Source of the DNA: Prinsepia uniflora
Taxonomy: Eukaryota; Streptophyta; Magnoliopsida; Rosales; Rosaceae
Direction of reading: 5' to 3'
DNA length: 64,000 bases
NCBI GenBank assembly: GCA_032719365.1
Contig: CM064868.1
Location: 72,529,766-72,593,765 of the forward strand
Shown here: in pieces, positions 44,236 through 55,632 of the stretch
How positions within the stretch are numbered: the first letter of the stretch is position 1
How the letters are laid out: each line of letters opens with the position of its first letter
Notes under the pieces: generated by a model
The model's input: the letters and a program-made list of their open reading frames with translations, nothing else
What the model was told of the DNA's origin: nothing
The model's database searches: none
Made by a program: the position numbers and the translations under genes

Positions 44236-47200
44236 TGACAGGACCCATCCCAATCCCCCCAGGATTAGTGCGGGATGACCCTGCTCCCGTCTGACACGAA
44301 GTGTCAGACAAGGGATATTTCCGACCTTTGCCCTCCTGGGCTATCAGAGTACGCCAGGATCCGGAGGAGGCATGTGATATCTCGGTCTCTACTACAGTCC
44401 ATATCCGATGTCAACCTGAAGGGCAGTCAAAACATTAAAAACTGTGAGTGGACAACACAAAAGTTTATAAAAACATTTCATAAGAAGACATTTGTACCCT
44501 CCACTAAAAAGCATGCATGCATTCGAAAACCATTTATCCAAAACAAACCATATGTGGGAACTAAGCCCAAATCAGATATAAACTAAGGTCGAAAGGACCA
44601 CAATGAAAACGACCATACGGGCCACTGCCCAAATCCATACGGGACTCGGCCCCAAACCATAAAGAAACCAAGTAAACGAGCCCACTCCTCAAATCCTGTG
44701 CACACCTGTGCACACCACATATCATATATATACATATAAGTGACACAACCAATCCTGTCACGGTATCCAAAGCTACGCGCGTGCTACCCGGGTCTCAATC
44801 CGAGTCATCTCAAAGTCAAGGTCAATGTCCGCAGACCACTGACCCTACCCGAGGTAATAGTAACCATAGCCTTCCTGAGAGTAAGGAACCCAACTGGGGG
44901 GTGACTCCACTCAGTCGGTGCTCCGTGACTACTCCGGGGTCCACCCAGGCCAACAACCCTCCCCGGAGGAGATAATAGAAGTAAAGGAAGGTAGATGAAC
45001 ATATATATACATAACATAATATCCATGCCCGGTTCCCCTGAACCGTCATGATCCATAATATCCATAGCCAAGGTAACATGCCGGTTCCCATAAACCGTCA
45101 TGTACCGTAATAACATAACCAGGTGACATGCTAGTTCCCATAAACCGTCATGTACCGTAATAATCAACAAGGGTTCATGCCGGTTCCCATAAACCGTCAT
45201 GAACCTGGGAATCCATTTAAGGTTCCTTGACCTGAAATCAAAACCGTAAAGTGACTGGGTCTCGTACCCGAACATAGGACATCAACTGGGCACCGTGCCC
45301 GGAATCTGAGGTCATATGCCTGAGACAAAACCAAATGGGTTTCATACTCGAGTTTATCCTTTTAGAAATCCAAAACCATTTCATTAAAACCAATAAAGAA
45401 ATACAGACCCGTATAAGCACCGTATAAGGCTGAAACCTCGAAATACGTGCTTATACGTAACCACATACAAATGCACCCATGGCATCATCAAACAAGTAAT
45501 AAAACATATAATAAACATTTATGCATGCACCAATTTAGAAAACAAGGTCCACTCACAGACCGTCCGAGCTGCCGCTTCGATTTGCGTGCCATACGGCTCC
45601 CCGAGCCGATCACCGTCACCGGGACTCCCAAACCTGTCCAAATCGTAATAGAAGGTTACTAACTACTTAATTAACCTCCCACTAAAGCCCCGTAATTTTC
45701 CCGTATTTTTAACTATTTTTAAAACCGAACCTAAACCTTCCGATGCCCCGAAACATATCGAGACAGTGTCCGATTGACACGAAACCAGTCCCAAAATGTT
45801 CGTTACATCGAATAGAGGATTTCGTATGTTGGAACCTTCCCCAGATTCCCTGCCACGCGCCCTCACGCGCCGCCTGAAGTGGCTGCGCGTGGGCTTTACG
45901 CGCCGCTACAGTACCTGCTGACGTCATCGCTGACGTCAGCATGACGTCATCATTGACAGCCCCTGACAGTAACACGTGTCACGCTCCCATTGGCCCACTG
46001 TCTGACATGTCAGTCTGACATTGTCAGATCTGACATGATGACGTCATCCCTGACATGATGACGTCATCAGTCATCCCTTCCTCCTCGCGGGTCGACCCGA
46101 ATGACTGCAACCGGGTCGCCGTGACCCACGGCTTGACCCGGCCGGTTCTCCCTGCTTCGGCCACCGTTTCTCCTCCCGTTTGTCCCATTCTACTCGTATC
46201 ATTCTAAGCTAAGGTTCTATGACATTAAAATGGAAGGAAAACAACTAAAACTCGTACCTCCAATTCGGCCATGGCGGCCGTGACTTCCTCCGCCGTTCAC
46301 GGTTGTTACAGGCCGTCCAACGCCTCGAAACCAATCCCTCTTGACTCCCCTAAGTCCCTAGAATGTGTTAGGATCCACAGAAACCCAAAACCGTCCCTTA
46401 AAACTCATTTTCGAATTTTGAAGTTTTCTTACCTCACGGGTTCTCCTCCGCCGTGTCCTCCACCGTGGGCCACCGTCCACCCTCTCCGTCCTCAGCCCTT
46501 CACACTCCCCCCACGGTCACTCCCAGCTCATACAAGTGATGAATGGTGAAGTGTGATTGTGTGTTTTGATTTTTGAAAGAAAATGAAGAAAATGAAGAAA
46601 AATGGGGTTATGGGTTTCGGGTTGGCGGATGAACAAAGATGAAGGAGGATGGCTGATGAGAGAAAGAGAGATGGGATGGAGGGTGTGGATTTAAAGTTAG
46701 AATTGATTTGGAGGGTTAAGATTGAATGGTGGGTGGGTTTGGTTTATAAAATTAATTAAATAATATTAATTAATTATATAGATCCACAAATTGGGGATCA
46801 AGTCAATGGGATGAGTGACACTTGTCACTCATCCATGGGGCCCACTAAAATATCTGCCCAATCAGATTTCGCCAAAACGTCCCCGTCTCGAAGTTCGTGC
46901 ATAGTGAAATCGAACTTCCATGACCCGTAACTCTCTCGTTCGAAGTCCGATTTCAGTGTGCCGCCTGTCTATGGATTCGTATCGTCCTTATCTACGTAAC
47001 GGTCTTCGGCCCTCGGCCATCGGACCTCCCGGTCAAAAAGTCAACATTTGACCCCCATTTAACCAAAATTACCAAAATGCCCCTAAACTTCCGAACGTCA
47101 TAACTTCCTCCTCGAACGTCGGAATTGAACGTGCCACCTGTCTATGAACTCGTGACGTCACGAACTACGTCACGGTCATCGGTCAAAGTCCATTTGAACT

Positions 47201-47350
47201 CCCGATTGAAAAGTCAACGTTTTGCCACGATTAGGAGCAAAACGGTCATTTCGCACCGTTCGTCCGATTTCGCCCAACTAATCACGGATTAGCCTCACTA
47301 ATCGTGATTAGTCACTAATCTAATCCTGGAATTTGGGACGGGTCATTACA
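44236..47350 (-). mobile_element. Solo LTR nested in the old LTR, TSD TCATT
   Basis: It runs from TGACAGGACCCATCCC to GACGGGTCATTACA, 3115 bp, with TCATT at 44231-44235 and 47351-47355. The palindrome is at 46809-46834, a TGACGTCA cluster at 45909-46070 and nested hairpins near 45040-45210. The minus-strand start matches the LTR fragment at 6839-7610. No internal domain. Confidence 0.93.
45909..46070. promoter_or_regulatory. TGACGTCA cluster in solo LTR
   Basis: About six TGACGTCA or ATGACGTCATC sites occur within 160 bp, mixed with TGTCAGTCTGACATTGTCAG repeats. It is comparable to 42741-43085 in position within the LTR. Confidence 0.5.
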
Positions 47351-48826
47351 TCATTGATTTTTGAACGCTATTACACTGTTTTGAGGCCCTATCATATTTC
47401 TACGAGGTCATACGAGGTTGTAGGAACAAACAACAGACAAAATGGAAGCCTGGACGGGTTCTGGGACAGGTTTGAAGAATAGTCATGGGAGTTGGTGTAA
47501 GTTGGGAGTTTTTCAGGTACGTTTCTTGTGTTTTTGTACCGTAGGTCGTTTTTTGGGTTGAGGACGTGTTAATTGCTGAAAGAATGGTGGATTTTTGTGG
47601 AGAAATGAGAGAGAACGAGACGGGTCAAGGTCTAGGGTCAAACAAACCGTTACAGTGGTTCGGGTCGACCCATTATAGTGGTTCGGGGTCGACCCGTCGA
47701 GAGGTGGTGACATGTGGAAACCTGTCAAACTGAGTCACCATCGACGTGGTAGTGACAAGTCAGCATTTTCAGACCACATGGACCAGTGAGGTGGTGCCAC
47801 GTGGCAATGTTTCAGAGAGTTTTCAGATTTTCAGGCTAGCGTGTTAGGTGACATGGCAAGTCCACATCAGCACTGTCAGACTATGTGGACCAATCAGGTG
47901 GTACCATGTGGCAACATGTTAAAGTTGTCAGAGTGTAATGGCAGTACACGTGGCACCAGTCAGGGAGTGCCACGTTAGGGAGTTCCACGTGGCAAACTGT
48001 CAGAGCTATCAAATTGTCAGATGTCAGGATGACGTCAGCATTGACGTTAGTTAGGGCTGATGTCAGCACTGCTGACGTCAGCAGTGACGTCAGGCGTTGA
48101 ATTTCGTTGACCGATCTTTGACCAGCGCGCGTGGGCATAAATTTCGAGGTCAAATCGATCTTATTCGAAAGGTTTCGACGTTCTGAATCCAATGGTGGTG
48201 GTTTCAGGTCGATTGTAGATCGTTTAGTTAGTGTTTTGAAATGTTTTCTCCTTGGGAAGCGTGTTCTAGACGTATTTTCAGTTATGGGGTTTAGGGGATG
48301 TTAACATTTGGACTTATAGAGATTGTTAGTGACCCTCAGGTGTGATTTGGATAGGCTCGGATGTTCCGAAGACTATGGATTGGCTTACGACGCGGATTTG
48401 AGTGCGCAAGATGGACCGTGTGTGAGTGGACTTTGATTTATAAATGATGCATGCATATATGTTTTAATGATTTTATGAGCATGGTTTGAAATGAAAGATT
48501 TTCATATTGCTTTGAATGATGAATTCATAAATCTTTATATATTTTTTTATCATGATTTGAAAATGAAATGATCTTACGAATTTGCGTGAAAATGGTATTT
48601 GGGCTTGAGGCCCAGTTGGGAAATGATTTTAAGTATTTTGAAATGAGGACTGGACACTATTTTTATGATGTTTGTGGAAACCATGTTTTGGGCTGAGACC
48701 CTATGCAAAACAACTGATTTGATGTGAAATACAATAGTTTATGTAAATGTGTTTTCACTGTTTTTACTATGACCATTCTCTGTGACGATTGATATGACTC
48801 TAGTAGGAATATGTTTCCCTGTAGAG

Positions 48827-51800
48827 TGTAACGATCCGTCCTGAATTACCGGGATTAATTAAGAATTAATGACAGGTTAGTGAGACTAATCAGGAATTAG
48901 ACGAGGATTAACAGACGTTCAAGGCGAAATGACGATTTTGCCCATAGAATGGGGGAAACATTGACTCTTTGTTCAAGCGGTCAAATAAACTTTGGCTGAT
49001 GACTGTGACGTAGTTCGGGACGTCACGAGTTCATAGACAGGTAGCACGCCTGATTCCGACGTTCGAGGAGGAAGTTATGACGTTCGGAAGTTCAGGGGTA
49101 TTTTGGTAACTTGGTTGAAATTGGGCAAATAGTTGACTTTTGACCCTGGAGGTCCGATGGCCGAGAGCCGAGGATCGTTACGTAGATCAGGAAGATACGA
49201 ATCCGTAGACAAGTGGCACGTCGAATTTGAAAATTCGACGGAGAAGTTACGGTTCATGGAAGTTTCGGGGAACTATTTGAAATGACACGTTTTACGAGGC
49301 AGTTGACTTCTGTTTTGTCTGAAGTGGTCCCAGTTATTTTAATTTCGCCCAATGGATGAGTGACACATACACGCATTGCTTAGCATACACGTTTTACGAG
49401 GCAATTAACTTCTGTTTTGTCACTCATCCATTGCTTAGTATTACACATACATGCATCCTCCCCATTCCTTCGTCTGTTTCATCGAACCCGAACCCCATCG
49501 ACAAACCACCCTCCATTTCCTTTGCTGACTGATTGTGGGAACCTTAGAGAGTGAGAGTGAAGCTGAGGGAGGAAAGGATGATGACTGGCTGAGGGCAGAA
49601 CCGCCGTGGACGGTGGTGGATAGCCGAGGTAAACCGATGACACCATTTTCCTTTCGAATTTCAATTTCAAATTGAGGGTGTTTTGGATGGTCTCTGATGA
49701 TGTAATGATGTTCTGGAGGTCTGTATGAGGTTGTGAGGATTGGAAGGGGAGAGTTTGGGCGGTTGAACAGCCGTGGAAGGACGTCCAAAGTTGGTAGTGT
49801 GTTCTTCAAATCCAAAAGTACCCTTTCGAATGTTTTTCTTCTGATTTGAAACCATAGGAAGATAAGAAACACTGAGACATAGAGATTAGGATTGAAAAAG
49901 GTCGAAATCGGGCTAAAATCGAGGGAGAATGAGCTGGACCGGATCGAAAACCAGGCGAACCGGTCGGACCTGGTCTGCCGAAGGTTGCTGGTGACTGCAC
50001 AGTAGGCGTGTGAGCCCACGCGCAGGGCCCTTTGGGCGGCGCTTGGCAGTACGTGGGACCCCTTTTGGGGATGTGTTCAACACATGAAATCATCTATTTG
50101 ATGTAACGAACATTTTGGGACTAGTTTCGAGTCAATCGAACATCGTTTTGATATAGTTCGGGTTGTCCGAAGGTTTAGGATCGTGTTTAAAAATAGTTAA
50201 AAATTCCTGAAAATTACGGGGCTTTATTGAGGGGTTATTTAAGTAGTTATTAACCCTCTAAATTAATTTGGACATTAGGCGACGGTTGGCCCGGGAGAGG
50301 CTTATGGCGCGCGTATCGAGGCGCACCTTCGGACGGTCTGTGAGTGGACCTTTCTTTCTAAATTGATGTATGCATAAATTTTTTATAAGTGTTTTAATAC
50401 ATTTTTTGTGATGCCATGAGTGCATTTGTTTGTGGTAACCTAGGATTTACGTATTTGCACGTATTTCAAGATTTTCGATTTTATACGATGCTTATACATG
50501 CTAGGTTTTCAACGAGAGTTTAATGAACAGGTTTTGGATTTGGAAATATGAACTCGGGCATGAGACCCATTTGATTTACAAACTCTCGGACTTGGAGTTC
50601 ATTTGATTTGACGAGGAATTGGACCGAGGTCCATTTGAGTTATACGATTGGGCCGAGTGCCCCGTTGGTTTACGAATTCGGGTTTGAGGCCCAATTGGTT
50701 GTAGTATCGGGCTTGAGGCCCTATTGGTTGTGAAATCGGGCTTGAGGCCCCGTTGATTTATGGTTTCGAGCTTAGGGCCCAGTTATTCATGATATCGGAC
50801 TAGAGGCCCAATTTATTGTGAAATCGGGCTTGAGTCCCAATTCGGTTTATGAAATGAGAATTCGGGCATGAGACCCTGTTGAACTGAGGATTTAGGCCGA
50901 GACCTGTGAAAGTGAATTTGAATCGGATTCGAGGAATCTTATTGAGATGAATAGGATTCGAGGAATCCTATTGAGATGAATCGGGTATGAGACCCAGTTG
51001 AAATATGCTTTGGGAAAGAAAGAGTTTTGAAAATGTATTATACCCTTCATATGATTTGTATGGTCTCCTCTAAACGTCGACCTGGAGAGTCACGATCCAC
51101 AGACCATAATGGGTATCCCCATATGGATCCAGTTCCAAGAGTGGGAGTTATGGGTTATGATGTGGTCCCGACCTAGATTCCGGAGAGATGATCAGACTAG
51201 GTCCGAGGATAGAGCCTCCTAGATGGAGAATTCCTGGGGGAAGACTCGGAGTGAGACCCCGAGTAATGTGCACACTAGTATAGAGATGAATTGTGATATA
51301 TATCGGGGATGTGTTCCCTAGGGGCTGTGTGCCCCGAGTTGGCATCTTCTCGGAAGTGTCGCAGATGGGTTATACATATGCCTACGTATGAGGTTTACGG
51401 AAAGTGATTTGGGGGTGGAGACCCCGTGTTTTATGTTTTGGAAAGTGGTTTGGGGCAGAGACCCCGTATTCTGTGTTTTGGTATTTCACTGAGAATGGTT
51501 TTGGGCTAAGTCCCACATGTGTTTGATTTGGGCTGAATTCCCATGTATTGATTTACGGTTTTTGTGATTTCGGGCCAGGGACCCATAAATGGATTTATGT
51601 TTCATGGCGGTTTATGGGGACCGGGCATGAACCCTTGAAAGGTTTGAGAATGTTTTCAAATGGTTTTATGAACGTTTTGGTAAATGATTTTCGAATGCAT
51701 GCATGTTTTTCAATGAAGGGCATAAATATCTTTTTGAAATGTTTTTTATTAAAATATTATTTTGTCCACTCACGACTTTTAATGTTTTGAATGCCCTTCA

Positions 51801-51985
51801 GGTTGATCGCGGATGAGGGCTGTAGCAGAAATCGAGACATCACACTCCTCCTCCTACGATCCTGGCGAACTCTAGAAGCCCTGGTGAGGGCTAGAGACGG
51901 AATTTTCCCTGGTCTGACACTTCATGTCAGACAGGATCAGGCGCGTCCCACGTTAATCCCGGGGGATTTGGTACGGGTCCTGACA
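48827..51985 (+). mobile_element. Solo LTR nested in the old LTR, TSD TAGAG/TAGGG
   Basis: It begins TGTAACGATCCGTCC and ends GGGTCCTGACA, 3159 bp. Flanks are TAGAG (48822-48826) and TAGGG (51986-51990), one mismatch, suggesting an older insertion. A GGGC/GCCC hairpin array spans about 50543-50895. The conserved palindrome is split at about 49353-49431 by a local duplication of a 35-bp segment (49285-49319 copied at 49387-49421). Confidence 0.85.
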
Positions 51986-52067
51986 TAGGGGGCCTCCAAT
52001 TTTGAATGCGTTTCCCTAGAGAGGATCATATGATATGTTGCTCACCTCCGGGATGCCTTGAGTCCCT

Positions 52068-52100
52068 CTCCCCCCCCCCCCCCCTCTCTCTCTCTCTCAG
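52068..52100. repeat. Poly-C then CT tract
   Basis: About 17 C followed by CT dinucleotides, inside the old LTR. Confidence 0.85.
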
Positions 52101-52743
52101 CAGAGAGGTCACGATGCACTGCCTGTTGTCGAGCAGTCGTGGAAGGCTCGACTCTGGAGTGCTGATGATGTAGGACATCGGTCGTTGATATGTTCACGAC
52201 GATATGAACATCGCCCGTAGATGTGTTCACGGTGACGTGCTCGAACGTGAGTTGTCCTAGAACTTATTTGCACGCGTTACTTGGATATCGTGACTGATGA
52301 TGTTGATGATATGATGGTATGAGAAAGATTTGGGATTTGAGAATGGGTCATGTTTTCGAGTATTGCTTTGTGTTCACATATTTTCACATGTGTTGGTTTT
52401 ACGAGGAAAGCATTTGTTTTCACATGTTACTATTTTATTGGAAAGTAATGGTTTAAATTGATTATGCATGCATGCTTTATTAAACAGAGGGTTAAATGAT
52501 GATTTCGAAAATTGGTTTTCCAAACTGTTCATTTTTGTCCACTAACACGTTTTATTGGTTTTGGCACCCTCCAGGTTGATCGTGGACACGGCTGTAGTAG
52601 AGACCGAGGCATCACATGAAGCTGCGTACTCTGGAAACCCCGAGTGGGTCACAGTAGTATCTCTGGTCTAACACGTGGTTTCAAAAGGGAGCAGGTCATC
52701 CCACGTTAATCCTGAGGGCTTAGGGATGTGACCTGTCATTATT

Positions 52744-53031
52744 GAAGCGGGCTAGCCAAAAGTGGATGTCTGATTAGGCGAGGTGGTGTGATGGTCCGTA
52801 GGGCCAGGAGGTGTGCTAGCGTTGACCTAGTGCACATAAGATTTGTCGTGTGAGTTACCAATAGAAGACCCACACAATGAAGAATTGCGCAAGTTCCCAG
52901 CACTAGAGGGAGATCACGAATTGCTGGAGCCGCTGTAGTTGGAGATGCAGTAGCGAGGGGAGTCGCCAGAGCTGCTGGAGGAGAATCCATTGCTACTACA
53001 ATGGCGCACATGATTGGGGGAGAATCCATGG
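52744..53031 (-). pseudogene. copia 2 gag C-terminal fragment
   Basis: This lies between two LTR insertions. The minus-strand frames give Ser/Asn/Pro-rich sequence (GNLRNSSLCGSSIGNSH, PTDHHTTSPNQ), of the kind that links the gag zinc knuckle to protease in copia elements. Reading on across the TTATT/TTGTT duplication gives a continuous frame into 40741. Stops are present. Assigned mainly by position. Confidence 0.55.
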
Positions 53032-55374
53032 TGTAACGACCCGAAAATTTGGGAAATATAAAATTTTGATGTTTTTGGTTATAAATGGCCATTTTACCCC
53101 TCATTGTGCTTGGTCAAAGTTTAATTTCTGTTTGAAGTAGGTTTTGCACGTTCTTCAAAGACCATTGCGTAGTCTTAGAGTCCTAAATTCATAGACAGAT
53201 GACATATCAAAATCAGAGTTCAAACATGATCTTTACGGGTCTGAATAGGCTGAGGGTAATTTGGTAATTTTGACATTGGGAGCAATTTGTTCATTGTCCT
53301 TATGGTGCTGAGCCACTGTGAATTGGTGACAGGTGTCACCATTTTGATATGTGTCATCAACCACCACCTCCCTGCTTCATGTTTTGCTATGTGTGTGTGT
53401 GTGTGTGCATGCGTGTTTTTGTTATGATTCAACCAAAAACCAAAACGTGTGCTCAAGCTTTCATTGTGAGCCGAGGAGAAATAGAGAAACATAAAAACAA
53501 AGAGAAAGGAGAAGAAACTGAAAGGAAAGAAAGAGGGAAAGACCAGCGAATTTAAACCCAAAAAGAAAAACCCATAAATTTAGGAGGCCTTGAAATCAAA
53601 CCTTGAATTTTGGACTTGGAATGATCAAATTGAGGTTAGGGTTAGCTTCCTAGAACCTAGACGAGTTAAATCGTTAAAGAATTGAATAAATTTAATTAGA
53701 AACAAGCCCATAACAGTGTTCAACATTAACCACAAAGCTTTGATTGGAATTCAATGAATTTGAGGTAAGGGTTGTGTAAACTAGACTTGCAATCATGTTT
53801 GTAGGTAGTTTAGGATCATTTTGATTGAATTGGATTGAAAAATTGGGTGGAAATGGATTGGATTTGTGATTCAGGTCAAAACCAAGTTGTAGATCCACGG
53901 GTCGACCCGACTCAAGGTTGAAGATAATGCTGATTTGGCATCTGACGTGATTGCTAACGTGGTGCCACTAGTTCAATGTCATTCCACATGTCATGCCACA
54001 TGGAGCCATGTGTCATGCCACATGTGTAACTGTCAGGCCTATCAAGCCACGTGGTAACTGAGTCAGCACCTCATCACCTTTACACGTGTGACACACGTGG
54101 CAGTGCATGGGAAGGCCACCAGCCTTCTACTGGTGCGTAATGGCGCATACAATGGTTCCAGGGTTCACAGAGGCGTGTATCACATAGTTTTCAATGTTCT
54201 AAATCCAATTGTATATGTTTCTTGGCAATCAGACATCAACGTGGGGTAGTTTTGACCATCCAAAGTGACAGTGTACGTGTTTAGACGTGTGAGTAATCTT
54301 GGAATTCAGGGGATTTTAATACAAGGTTATATACATTCCTAGTGACCCCCGATTATGATGCTTGATAGGTCAGATTATTCCTGAGACCTCCGAAGAACGT
54401 ACAACTCGAGATTGAGCCATTCAGACTGATTGTGAGTAGATGTTTGCTTTATAAACTGTGTTGCATGCATAGCTAAATACTTTAAATGCTTTATTGCATG
54501 ATTTAATTGTAATGATTTGATATGATTATTTGATGAGTTTCGATTTTATAAAACGATTTCTGGACATGGTTTTATGGTTATTTTGTGGAAAAACATTATT
54601 TGGGCTCAAGCTCAGGTTTGAAAGTATTTAGACTTGGTTTCAAGGCTCGAATTTATGTAAAAATGAGTTTTCTTGATTTCATTATTGTTTTCCATGATTA
54701 CCATCCTTTGTGGTATTGTTCTCTCCATACATCAAATTGAGATCCCAGAGAGGCCACGATCCAAGGAAAGTCAGGATACCACATTGCCCAGACGTAGATG
54801 GATCCTAGGTTACCACCTAGATGTGGTCTAGATCCTTGGGATTTACTCAGACGTGGCAGAACTTTGTGAGGATCTCGAGTTTTCTATGTGTAGCACAGAT
54901 TATTTATCGAGACTGATATGCAAATTTTGAGGATTTACTGTCTCTGATCACTTACATTTGTGCCCAGGATTTAATCACATTATTTAAATTGAAATCCGGT
55001 CATTCATATATTATGATATGCATGCATGTTTTCATAACTGGAAGGTAAAAGGGTTATTTTTATCGAAACATATTTTTAAATAATTATTTTTATCCACTTG
55101 CACTTTCAATGGTTTTATTGACCCTTCATGTTGTTGCTTAGTTACGAGAGCTAATATTGGGATTGAGGCATAAAAGCACCGTTACACACTTCTAGAGTAG
55201 GAATTGGTACCATCACTGTACAGTTACCTATGCTCTGTAATATCGTTGACTGGTTGAATAACTTATCTCAACGGTTATGTACAATTGGTTATCCCTTGTC
55301 TAACAATTGTTGTCGTTTATGCTATCACTTTTAGGGGTATTGTTTGGTATTTCATTTTATTTGTTAGATGTGAG
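53032..55374 (+). repeat. Divergent old LTR of the superfamily inside copia 2 gag
   Basis: It starts TGTAACGACCCG at 53032. It keeps a reduced palindrome (GTGACAGGTGTCAC at about 53326), a GAGTAGATGTTTGC block matching GAGTGGACTTTGA of other copies (about 54425) and a TTTATCCACTTGCAC block (about 55088). The right border is unclear: no canonical end is seen, and CATGG at 53027-53031 has only a possible partner CATGA at 55375-55379. It is the most decayed LTR here. Copia gag resumes by 55380. Confidence 0.6.
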
Positions 55375-55632
55375 CATGACTTTTCATGATTATCAAAGCA
55401 TTTTCGGGAGATGTCCTGTAAAATAAAGCTTATAACAGTTCTCAGCGGTATGTCAATTTTGATTGCAATATTTGCAGCGAAGATGATCTCTGTTTTTAGT
55501 ATGTTGGTATGAACGTGAATTGGGTTTTTCTAACAGCAGCAACCACAGTGAAGTTGTTTGAAGCAGTGGACCCAGCTTCACATTGTGCTTCTTCTTGATC
55601 AACCAAGGAATACGCCTTGCGCATACTGGGAA
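55375..55632 (-). pseudogene. copia 2 gag zinc-knuckle fragment
   Basis: The minus-strand reading gives LRCKYCNQN, a stop (TGA, probably once Trp), then HTAENCYKLYFTGHLP. This is the CX2CX4HX4C knuckle typical of Ty1/copia gag followed by its usual KLHGYPxGH-like tail. Upstream, AYSLVDQEEAQ matches the segment before the knuckle. It is cut at 55628-55632 (GGGAA) by the next LTR. Confidence 0.8.

Larger units (their letters stand above)
40747..52738 (+). mobile_element. Old solo LTR containing three nested LTRs
   Basis: It starts TGTAACAACCCGTCCC and ends GTGACCTGTCA, flanked by TTGTT (40742-40746) and TTATT (52739-52743), a target duplication with one mismatch. Its own sequence is 40747-40820, 44004-44235, 47356-48826 and about 51991-52738, roughly 2.5 kb. 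Its first 74 bp reach the conserved palindrome that others reach after about 500 bp, so a segment of about 450 bp was lost. Segment order matches the LTR at 48827-51985. It interrupts copia 2 between gag and protease. Confidence 0.85.

Noticed and set aside
53027..55379. CATGG/CATGA as a target duplication for the divergent LTR
   Set aside because: Only four of five bases match and no canonical LTR end precedes the right copy, so the border is left open.
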